From NCBI RefSeq assembly GCF_947179165.1, contig NC_077237.1:89380341-89444340 (forward strand): DNA of 64,000 nt, read 5' to 3'. The DNA is from Solanum dulcamara. Lineage: Eukaryota; Streptophyta; Magnoliopsida; Solanales; Solanaceae. The position numbers were made by a program, and so were the translations under genes. Each line of letters starts with the position of its first letter. The stretch's first letter is position 1. The notes beneath the pieces are model-generated. The model saw only the letters and a list, made by a program, of their open reading frames with translations. It was not told the DNA's origin and searched no databases. Positions 54,819 through 64,000 of the stretch are shown here, one piece after another.

Positions 54819-55195
54819 TGCACCTGGTCAATTCCAAAAAGTAGTAATCCTCAGTTAACTGATCTCACATGAGCAAAGAGCCTGTTCTACAAGACACATA
54901 AATGACAAAAGTTAACGCATAAAGTATATGGTCATTTATTGTATAGATAATAATGCTGAAAATTCACAGAAATAATGTCAGTAACATGTGTTTTGTCTGC
55001 GTGCACACACGCATGACTGCAGCTAAACTAGTAGCTCGATTAAGAGAACTGCATCTTTTAAGGTTCTATCATCAAGGGTGCCCATAAAAGCAGTTTAATT
55101 ATTTATTTTTGTCTTATAGTAATAACTTCCTCTTGAGCAACTTTGTATTAATATGAAGCATATTACTAGTTAAACATGGTAATTTACACAAGTTA

Positions 55196-55383
55196 AAAGG
55201 GCAGCCTTGTGCACTAAGCTCCTGCTATGCACGGGGTCCGGGAAAGGGCCGGACCACAAGGGTCTATTGTACGCAGTCTTACCTACATTTCTGCAAAAGG
55301 CTGCTTCCACGACTCGAACCTGTGACCTCCTAGTCACAAGACAACAACTTTACCAGTTACGTCAAGAATCTCCTTCAACTACT
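55196..55383 (-). mobile_element. Full-length tRNA-derived SINE in U-box leader intron
   Basis: On the minus strand: GACGTAACTGGTAAAGTTGTTG (A-box region), CACAGGTTCGAGTCGTGG (B-box), CAGAAATGTAGGTAAGAC, ACAATAGACCCTTGTGGTCC and CGTGCATAGCAGGAGCTTAG, ending in CTGCCCTTTT. CAAGTTA occurs on both sides (55189-55195 and 55384-55390), probably the core of the target duplication. It gives the complete form of the truncated copy at 46003-46118. Confidence 0.85.
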
Positions 55384-55749
55384 CAAGTTAGAACGATTAA
55401 TTTATTCAGAAAATTTCCCTGCCACTGACCAACTTACCATAAGTATACATCAACATTTGAATTCACTTCTAAGCCCCAAGAATCTTTCATATCAAGTTTA
55501 ATATATTTCTACTCCAACTGAATTTCCAGGATCTTTCTGGATAAAACTTTCCATTACTTTATCTTCCACAATTATTGTTGAAGTGTTGCTTCAATGCGTC
55601 AGAAGAACACTTCAACCTCGACAATAGAGACAAAGCTAGTGTAAATGAGATTTGAAATTTGGAAAGCTAATAGGATAAGTGCGACTTTAATAGCCGTTGT
55701 CAATAAATAGTAAACTTTTATCATCACATGAGAAGTTTTCTCCTATATT

Positions 55750-56165
55750 CCCTTTTCTTAAATGCACTGATGCATTTTTTCCCAGCTAGAGTTTTATCAA
55801 CATTCAACTACTATTAGCCCCAACATCATCTATATCCCCTTTTTCTTAAATGCAACGATGCATTTTCCAGCTAGAGTTTCATCAACATTCAGCGTCTACC
55901 AGCCCCAACATCATCTATATTCCCTTTTTCTTAAATGCACCGATGCAATTTCTAGCTATAGTTTCATCAACATTCAGCTACTATTTGCCCCAACATCATC
56001 TATATCCCTTTTTTCTTAAATGTACTGATGCATTTTCCAGCTAGAGTTTCATCAACATTCAGCTACTATCAGCCCCAACATCATCTATATCCCCTTGTTC
56101 TTAAATACACTGATGCATTTTCCACATAGAGTTTCATCAACATTCAGCTACTATCAGCTACAACA
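55750..56165. repeat. ~85-bp tandem repeat, about five copies, in U-box leader intron
   Basis: Each unit has CTTAAATGCA(C/A)(T/C)GATGCATTTT, CAGCTAGAGTTTCATCAACAT and CCCCAACATCATCTATATCCC. Units start near 55758, 55845, 55930, 56015 and 56100. Units three and four are almost identical. Confidence 0.88.
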
Positions 56166-57010
56166 TCAAAAAGAGCCTCTACTTCCTAATTTCAACATGA
56201 GCATGAGCATGCTCATGTTGTACTATATCATTCAACTGCGTCTCAATTCCAACTACATCATATTTATCCATTCTTAATATCGAATGGAGTAATCATAGTT
56301 CTCACAACCCTCTTACTTTCCCTGCCTTGTGGAGGGTTATACCCCGCAAAACTCACATGTGCTCCAAAGAGAAAAGGCATTCACATTGACCAAAATGTGC
56401 GACAAAAACAGATAATCCAAAATTTCGCATACAGAGAGAGCACGAATACAACAACATCAACATAGTAACAATCACAACAACCATCAATCTAGTTACAGGT
56501 AAATCCAATAACCTATTTTTCTTACTAAACTAAAAAAGAGAACTGCAACTAAACTGAACTCATTTCATTCCAATACAGGTAACAATTTCGATTGAAATAA
56601 ATAATTCAAAGTAAACGAAAAGTAAAACTCACCTACCAAAACATTCAAAATACTATCTTTTTCTAATTTCTTCCTTTTTGACAACCCCAATGAGGCTCTA
56701 TTTCACCATCCCCTGACCTTGGAGCTATGGATAACAAAAAACAAGAAAATGAACAAAACCCACAAAACCCAAGAAGGTATTGATCAACTATATCAATAAA
56801 ACTCACCTCCACATACCCAAAAATTCAATCTTTTACAAACCCCACTTGAGATTCTTTGTTTTTGACTACTTTGGACCTTGAACATTTCCACTAATTTGTA
56901 TGAATCAGATCCAGATTTGAGCAAAAAGTTGGGAAAGCTAAAAGGTACAAGAATTGCTGAGAATTGTTGAGAATTTGGGTTTGCGGGGGGCTGGGGGTTT
57001 AGTTTCTCAT

Positions 57011-57768
57011 CATGGGGTTGCAGGAATTTTTAAAATGGTGACACAAATACCAAAAGTAGTATTTGTCGCCTAGTTTGACTCCATACGAAGCTTATTTTAT
57101 TTTCTAGCTAAATTACCGTTTAAGAAATACAAATTCGAAAAATTTAAAAGTGTGCTAAATAAGTTTATTAAATTTCTGCATTTTTGAAAAGTTGATTTTC
57201 ATGTTTTGTTCTATGTGATACAGGAAACTTATGTTTCAAATTTAAGTTTATTTAGAATATATTCTAGTGTTAAATCATAGGTTGAATTATTAAAATTTAA
57301 AGAATAAATTATTATTTTTTATTTAGATATATATATCTGAAATTTCAAATCATTTTTACATGCATTTGAATCATGCACGACTGAGGTGCAAACATATATA
57401 AAAAAATTTAAATATACATAATTAAAATTTTAATCAATTTTTACATACATTTCAATCAAAAATGTTCAAACTCGAATATTTGCGAGTCATACTAAAAATG
57501 AGACCTTCACAATGCCACACTTTGAAACGCAAACGTGTGAAGTTTATCAAGCTTCATACGTGATTGTCTTACTCGCAAAGATTTACAACTCATGCAATCT
57601 ATCATGGGTGTTGGGCTGGGTTTCTTTATCAAATACGGATTACCTTAGGGCCCAAATGTGTGAGCCCCAAACATTACATTCCCCGGGTAAAGCCCAAATC
57701 TCAATTTCGAAAATAACAATGGGAAAACGGAGAAGAAGATCGGAAATTGAATAGTATTTGCTTATAAA
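57011..57768. promoter_or_regulatory. Divergent promoter region between U-box gene and SRP72
   Basis: About 0.76 kb separates the two leaders. Three TGGGCY motifs (site II, bound by TCP factors in many translation-related plant genes) lie at 57612-57617, in GGGCCCA at 57648-57654, and, reversed, AGCCCA at 57691-57696, all on the SRP72 side. No classical TATA is seen near SRP72. Factor binding is inferred from motif knowledge. Confidence 0.55.
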
Positions 57769-60700
57769 ATGGCTCCGAAGCAAAAAGAGAAGCCCAAGGG
57801 TTCGACGGCGGAACCTCCCGTCGGCATCGAAGATCTATTCACGTCGCTCAATCGCCACATCCAGCGTTCGGAATATGAACAAGGCGTTAAAGTTTCCGAT
57901 CAAAGTAAGTTCATTGTTACTTGCATTACACATTTTTACTCTTCTTCATTATGCTATTTACTGGTGCATATGTATTTGATTGCGTATACTCGTCGTAAAT
58001 TCAATGAATTTATCACATTTTCGTGAAGTTTCTTTGATGATTTTTGCCGTATTTGAATCAGTTCAATTTCACATGAATCACACAAGGACATCTTTAAAAT
58101 TCTGTTTTTTCTTCATGTATGTGTGTTTGTGGTGTATTACTATGAATTTGTGACACTTTCTGAAGTTCAATTTTTTTTATGTACGAGCAAGCCTTCTGAT
58201 CAAAGTCAGTATTTCACTTGCGTTACAAATTTTAAAATCCAAAAGTTGTGTTTTTTTCATCATGTACATGTTTTTTGTTGTGTATAACGAATTTGTGACA
58301 TTTTCTGAAGTTCAACTTTATAATGTGAGCAAGATGTTGATGATTCTGATGAAAATGTTAGTTCAATGCTCACCTCAAAAAAAATTATTGGAAAAAGCCA
58401 CCCTACCTCTTATGGGTAGGAGTAAGACTGAGTACGCACCACCCTCATCGGACCCTACTTGTTGATAGGTGATTAAACAAGATATGACGCAACTTCATAT
58501 CACCAAGGACATGAGCTTAGATAGAAAGGAGTGGATGTCGCATATTAGAGTAGAAGGTTAGCAGGGGTAGATTGTTGTCTTGCTGTGTGACGGTTTAGGG
58601 TTGGTTTTAGGTCTAGGCGTGCCAGTATAGTGCCCTTTGTTTACGACCTCCTAACAAGATAGCACTGATACTATCTCCCGCTGTGAAGTAGGAAGTTGTG
58701 TTGTTATTTCCTTTTAATTATCAGTTTATTTTGCTATTGATATTGTTCTTGTCTTGTAGAATTTGCATAATATGATTTGTATATATATTGTTGCTCTCTC
58801 TTTTTTTTGGGTCTGATACTTTTGAGCAGAAGGTTTTTCGGAAACAGCCTCTCTATCTCAATGAGGCAGTGGTAAGATCTGCGTACACTCTACCCTCCCC
58901 AGACCCTACTTGCGGGACTTTACTGGGTATGTTGTTGTTGTTATTGTTCATTTATTTCCCATGCTTTCTAGTACATTTAGAAATTATGGATATTTGCATA
59001 ATATTTGGCACGGAATGAGTTTTAATGAAATAGCTGGTCTCAACTTGTTTGGAACTAAGGCATAGTAATAGTTGTTGTTCATTAGTTGTACTTGATTCTG
59101 CATGTAGTAGTAAATTTAGTGACTTGTAGAATTTTTGAAGTTAGTTTGATGAAATTTAATGAATTTAATTTTTAATGAATAATTGGTCAAATCTCACTTG
59201 CATTACACACGTTCGTTCCAAATTCTGATATCTGTTCTTGTAGGTGTGTTATAAGTGTGTCCACTGTATTGGATTCAATGAAATTGTGACTTCCTCTGAG
59301 TTTATCTGATGAAATTAAATGAATTTTGCTTATATGAAGTACAAACAAGCTGTTAAAGTCTTTGATTGAAATCTATTTCTTGAATTTCAGATGTTCATTT
59401 TTGAATTGTGTGATTTGTTTATTTGCTTGTGTATACTGTCTTGAACACAATGAATTTGTGAGTTTCGTGAAGTTTATTTGATGAGAAGTTATGTTTGTTT
59501 TGAAGTTCTTGCGGCTGTGCCTGGAGATGAGGATGCAATTCGTTGTAAAGTGGTGGCGTTAATCAAAGCTGATAGTATTGAAGAAGCACAAGTTGCTATT
59601 CAAGAGTGTTCCAGAAAAGCTCCTATTGATCTTAGCTTTTTCAAGGTAATTTATGTTGTATAAGAAACCTTCCACAAAAATATTTTAGTGTTGAACTCTG
59701 CATAACATAGTTGGTTCCAAATCTGGATAAATGAGAAGGGTTGTAGTAGGTGGAAAGGCTAGCGTGAAAATTGTCCAACTACTATCGAACCTCATCATAA
59801 AAACTTCATTTGTCCGGATATCTTTTGGTTGTTATAGCGAAATGTTATTATCGAGAACATATAATATAACGTAACATGAAAATTTGATTTGAAAAACTTG
59901 GCCGTTGTAGTGAAATGTTGTTATAGAGGATGATTGATATAGAGAGGTCTGATTATGGATCCTAATTTTGAAGAACCTATATAGAGGAGAATGGATACAA
60001 ATATTTATATAGCAGTACATAACTAAGATTGAGGTGCTGTTGTAACTTTAGTTCAGAAAGCAATTAGTCGAGTTACCTAACTTAGATTCTACACCTGAAA
60101 TGGGACTTTAATATTTGCATTATCTGAGCTACTTTTGTGATCCTGGTTACACTGTTTTTCTGCAGTGATGTATGATTTCTGCTATTATCAGTTCCAAAAC
60201 CATTTCGTTTTACCTAAATATGGTGTAGGAGGCACCTGACCAATGTGCTTTGCTTAGATAAGGATGTTAACCATATGTAATGTAATGATCTTCCTGATCA
60301 GTGAGAGCTGGTGTTGAGGTAGTGGTGTGTTGTAGCCACATCACGTACTGAAGCATTGGATTTTTGTAAAATGCTAAGAAGGTCCTGGAATGTCATTAAG
60401 TCTGGGCTCTAGTTTAGTGGTAGATGAAACTCTCTTTGTACTATAAGGCTTTTGAAGTTGGTCAAAAATGAAACTGATTGAGAGAGAGGCTTAAATGCAT
60501 AAAATTGGATGACAACAGACAACCAAGAAAAAGCATTTTACTACATATTTGGTAAGGGCTCGGTGAATTGACATTGCCTTTCTTTCTCAGATAAAGCCAA
60601 ACAAAATAGAGGCACAAATATTGGAATGATGATATCATCATTCTGTTTTAGACCATCACATACCATATATCATAGAAGAATGCTCTACTATATTCAAATC

Positions 60701-63700
60701 TTATTACTTCTATACTAGAACATGATTCCTCGTACCCTTATTGGCAGTGTAAATGTCTTTGGATTTCATGCCTTCTAGAAGGGTCCATGCCCATATAATA
60801 CAATGCGCCTAGGATCCAGATGCATTACCTACTCTCTCCTCCCCTTGCCCCCCAAAAATAAATCGTTTCACTATCACTGAATTCTTGGATTGTTTGGCAT
60901 TGAATTTTAAGTTCTTGATGGCCTTTTAAAAGTTTTATTATACATAAGTGGACGGGAAGTGGAAATGGGAGATGAGATTACAAGTTAGGGTATTGAATCC
61001 TTACCTATATGGTGGAAGTTCAGGTGATCAACCGTTGAACTGAACTACTAAAATTCCCCTAGTTCTTGATGACTTCACTCAACTTAATCCCAAACTGCCT
61101 TGTCAGAAAATCATTATCTTCTTTTTTGGTAATGGTAGCTATCAGTAAAAACATTATCTTAAGGGTGGGGAAGTAAGGGCCTCCCAGTGTGCTATTTGCA
61201 TTAGAATACATCTCACCACTCTATTGAGTGGTTTTTAGTTGAGATGCCTATGTGCAGTGGATTCTGTAGTTAGTTTAAATGGTGGGACAATGAAGAGACA
61301 TTAATTAACTTGAGGAGTTTGTTTACTTAATTAGATGGATCAAATAGATTTTTAAATGGCAGGAAAAGCTTCTGCTATTGAAGAGATATTTTTAATTATT
61401 GAGCCTTTTGTGAGATGTTAGTGACCTTTCCCATTCCGACAGAATTTCCGGTGGGAAATGACGAAGAATAAAGAGGAAGTCAAGACACGTCAATGCTTAT
61501 GGATTTCCATGTTGCCTTATCCCTCACAGTTTTTGTTTCTATTATATGCCTTAGAACTTGAGCAGTGAAGTTACATCCTAAAATCCTTACAAAAATTACT
61601 TTCCAAATTATCTGGTTTCTCAGTCAGGACTTGCCTGTGAGTTTAATTTTAAGGAGATTTTGCAGTAGGATTTATATGGTCACATTTACTACAAACCCCT
61701 ATGCCTACCAGGAAAAGAGTTCATTTTTCTTCAGAAATGGAAGTTATTCTCTCATTTATCATGTTCCTTTTTGTTGTGTTGTTGCTCTTTTGAAGGCGTA
61801 TTGCTTATATAGACAAAATAAACTGGATCAAGCATTGGAGTCCTTAAAGGGGCAAGAAGGAAGTACTGCATCAATGCTGTTGGAATCTCAGATTTTATAT
61901 CGTTTGGGAAAGATGGAAGCCTCTGTTGATATATATCAAAAGCTCCAAAATTCCAATATAGACTCCTTAGAAATTAACCTTGTTGCTGGTTTGGTTTCTG
62001 CTGGAAGAGCTTCTGATGTGCAGGGAACTCTGGATTCCCTCAGAATTAAAGCAACTAGCAGTTTTGAATTGGCATATAACACCGCTGGCTCTTTGATTGA
62101 GAGGCAGAAGTACAAGGATGCAGACCAACTGCTATTGTCAGCTCGAAGGTAGGTGACCTATTTTTAGGATTTAAATATCTTATAATGTATGCAAACACTT
62201 GAACCATAACGAGGAGATGGCATTATGTCATGAAATGTTTATCGATCTGCATTTGTAACCCTCGGATGATATACAAACTAAAAAACAAGTGAATGGACAT
62301 CAAAGTACTGTTATCGGAAAATATTCAAAGGAATACAAAGCATTACTGATGTTTTCATTTTATTGTGAACTCCAGGAGATTTTTGATGCTAATCATGTAG
62401 TTTACAAGGTCATACATGTTATGATATTCACCTACAAGGTCTTGAGGGTTAGTGCATTTGTTAGGTCTTGTATTTAGTACCCGAATCCTAATTAATTTAT
62501 CCTTGATGAGTCCCCCATATGACAAACATGAATCTGAAACAGTTAACAGTACTTCAACATCAAGAACTGGCGTGGAACTCAGTAGACAATATGTTACATT
62601 AAGCTGATTAGTATAAGGCAAGCTAGTTAAGCTACACATTGTGCTAAATGGCAATGTACATCGAATCAAGTATCTACAGTGTATGCCTAGTACCATAAGT
62701 CTGCAAAATATTAATAAATGTGATGAAAGATAGCCTATTCTTTTGCCATGTGGTACTTGTCTGTGCTGTATTCACTGTACACTCTGGAACTTCCAGTTCT
62801 TTGTGTGCTTGATGACACAAATGAAAGAACTTGCTAATTGTTTCTGATGAAATTACAGAATTGGTCAGGAAACCCTAATGGAGGAGAATTTAGCTGACGA
62901 TGACGTTGAAATTGAACTGGCACCCATTGCTGTTCAACTTGCATATGTTCAACAGGTGAAATTATTGTATTAACATGATTTCGGCTTTTCCTTTTGCCAT
63001 GATGTATTGCAAGTACATGAATATTTGTTACTCCAGATTCTAGGAAACACACAAGAAGCTATTGCTTCTTATACCAACCTTGTGAAAAGTAATTTGGCAG
63101 ATGAGTCATCACTTGCTGTGGCAATAAATAACCTCATTGCTCTAAGAGGTCCTAAAGATGTCTCCGATGGCCTAAGGAAACTTGATAAGCTAATAGAGAA
63201 AAGTGATGGACCACAAAAGTTTCAGCTTGCTCATGGATTGGACTTGAAGCTCTCTCAAAAGCAAAGGGAAGCTATATACACCAATAGGGTGCTACTGCTA
63301 CTTCATTCTAATAAGATGGATCAGGTAATCAATCTGAAACCTTTTTTAACATTTTATTTTGTTTCTGTTTTTTTCTTTTTCAAGGTTAAAGACAATGTAC
63401 AACAAGGAGAAGACACCAAATTGCAGCTGGTTATTCCATATTCTCCTTTAGGTGTTTAATTTAATTCATGGATTATTATAGGTTCGAGAAGTTGTTGCAG
63501 TTCTACCCGAGTTGTTCCCTGGGAGCTTGATGCCAGTACTTCTTCAAGCTGCTGTACATGTGCGAGAGAACAAAGCTGGTAAAGCCGAAGAAATACTAGG
63601 ACAGTTTGCAGATAAGTTTCCTGACAAGTGCAATGTAATCCTGCTTGCAAGGGCACAGGTTGCTGCCGCTGCTGGCCACCCTCAGATTGCAGCCGAGTCC

Positions 63701-64000
63701 CTAGCGAAAATTGCTGACATTCAGCACAAACCTGCAACTGTTGCCACCATTGTTTCTCTCAAGGAAAGGGCTGGAGACATTGATGGTGCTGATGCTGTGT
63801 ATGATTCGGCAATCAGATGGTGGTCAAATGTGATGACTGAAAACAATAAGCTCAATATCATCATGCAGGAGGCTGCTGCTTTTAAGTTGAGGCATGGAAG
63901 AAAGGAGGAGGCAGCATGCCTATATGAGGAACTTGTGAAAAGCCATGGAAGTATTGAGGCTTTGGTTGGGTTGATCCGGACTGCTGCCGATGGAGATGTA
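57769..64000 (+). CDS. SRP72: Signal recognition particle subunit SRP72, 5' part
   Basis: The gene runs off the right end. Six exons join in frame: 57769-57904, 59506-59645, 61796-62148, 62859-62955, 63037-63324 and 63482 to at least 64000 (511 codons). All junctions are GT-AG and the phases agree. The N-terminus (MAPKQKEKPKG, then GIEDLFTSLNRHIQ) leads into TPR-like helices: AVPGDEDAIRCKVVALIKAD, LYRQNKLDQALESLKGQEG, YRLGKMEASVDIYQKL, then LRKLDKLIEKSDG and ALEELV-like later repeats. SRP72 pairs with SRP68 on 7SL RNA and helps deliver secretory proteins to the ER; its basic C-terminal RNA-binding part lies beyond the window. Full-length plant SRP72 is about 650-670 residues. The upstream site II motifs fit a housekeeping gene. 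Confidence 0.92.
57888..59505 (+). repeat. Decayed tandem copies of the exon 1 end / intron start within SRP72 intron 1
   Basis: The exon-1 end and the donor side (GAACAAGGCGTTAAAGTTTC, CGATCAAAGTAAGTTC) recur in worn form at 58181-58230 (GAGCAAGCC, CTGATCAAAGTCAGT) and 59337-59370 (AAGTACAAACAAGCTGTTAAA, translating to KYKQAVKVFD then stop, against EYEQGVKVSD). A further marker, CAATGAATTTGTGA(C)ATTTTCTGAAGTTCA, occurs near 57998, 58140, 58283, 59274 and 59446. Confidence 0.7.
58480..58945 (+). mobile_element. 5'-truncated LINE 3' end in SRP72 intron 1
   Basis: A plus-strand frame ends with HITKDMSLDRKEWMSHIRVE then G and TAG at about 58558-58563, the same C-terminus as the relic at 778-1056. 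A tail follows with TTTTCGGAAACAGCCTCTC, GGTAAGATCTGCGTACACTC and CTGGGTATGTTGTTGTTG. A further partial tail lies just upstream at 58395-58460. No target duplication was defined. Confidence 0.7.
60921..61060 (-). mobile_element. Short tRNA-derived SINE in SRP72 intron 2, with 11-bp target duplication
   Basis: The 11-bp repeat AGTTCTTGATG flanks it at 60910-60920 and 61061-61071. On the minus strand: TAGTTCAGTTCAACGGTTG (A-box region) and AAGGATTCAATACCC (B-box). It belongs to the family present three times in the PRELI leader intron (24735, 25065, 25690). Confidence 0.88.

Larger units (their letters stand above)
54819..57010 (-). promoter_or_regulatory. Leader exons and introns of the U-box gene
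   Basis: The exon with the ATG starts at 54823 after an acceptor (TTGACCAG). A leader exon at 56633-56724 has acceptor CCATAG and donor GTAG/GTGAGT. A first leader exon ends at 56807 (GGAG/GTGAGT) and reaches to about 57010. The intron between 54826 and 56632 holds a SINE and a tandem repeat described separately. Leader splicing is predicted from consensus sites only. Confidence 0.6.

Noticed and set aside
61565..61795. N-terminal extension of the SRP72 exon 3 frame
   Set aside because: It is intron sequence read through; the acceptor TTTTGAAG at 61795 and phase with exon 2 place the exon start at 61796.
1..64000. CRISPR array, integrated virus, organellar insert or bacterial operon
   Set aside because: No spaced identical repeats of that type, no viral or organellar genes, and no operon-like gene packing were seen.

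Overview
The window is nuclear DNA of a flowering plant, most probably a Solanum (tomato/potato clade). The DNA is AT-rich, protein-coding genes have spliceosomal introns, and the gaps carry retroelements typical of Solanaceae: tRNA-derived SINEs, (TTG)n-tailed LINE/TS-type tails, and Mutator-like MITEs with 9-bp target duplications. The Cf-9/Hcr9-like receptor-like proteins are also typical of that family. No bacterial, organellar or viral genes were seen.

Region 1 (about 1-18,500) is a tandem array of five minus-strand paralogues (ATGs at 4954, 8791, 11941, 14944 and 18114). Each encodes a secreted, highly repetitive Pro/Lys/Tyr-rich protein. They have near-identical signal peptides, 8-12 copies of a repeat with the core KNDYYKKPSVPEDNYKK, and an extensin-like SPSPPPPYY C-terminus. 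Each has a TATA box 77-84 bp upstream of the ATG and a conserved upstream block. The spacers record array history: MITEs, a SINE splitting one promoter block, doubled 3' flanks and orphan promoter blocks.

Region 2 (about 18,500-33,000) holds four plus-strand, mostly single-copy genes: a HemK2/N6AMT1-type methyltransferase, an AN1-only zinc-finger protein, a PRELI/MSF1 lipid-transfer protein behind a repeat-filled leader intron of about 4 kb, and a trihelix-like transcription factor. Between them lie tandem repeats and short transposons.

Region 3 (about 36,900-50,400) is a minus-strand cluster of three LRR receptor-like protein genes: a pseudogene with at least six lesions, a chimeric gene split by a 92-bp deletion inside a 144-bp LRR repeat array, and one intact 934-residue gene. 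This is birth-and-death evolution typical of plant immune receptors.

Region 4 (about 51,900-64,000) has two divergent housekeeping-type genes: a minus-strand U-box/ARM E3 ligase of PUB4 type (four coding exons, about 809 residues, two upstream leader exons) and the first six exons of SRP72, a subunit of the signal recognition particle, which runs off the right end. About 0.76 kb separates them and contains three TGGGCY (site II) motifs on the SRP72 side.

No wholly new system is evident. The most interesting items are the five-gene repeat-protein array and its promoter modules, the in-progress LRR repeat expansion in the middle receptor gene, and the decayed exon-1 copies inside SRP72 intron 1. 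Identities rest on motif recognition from the sequence alone; no database search was run.
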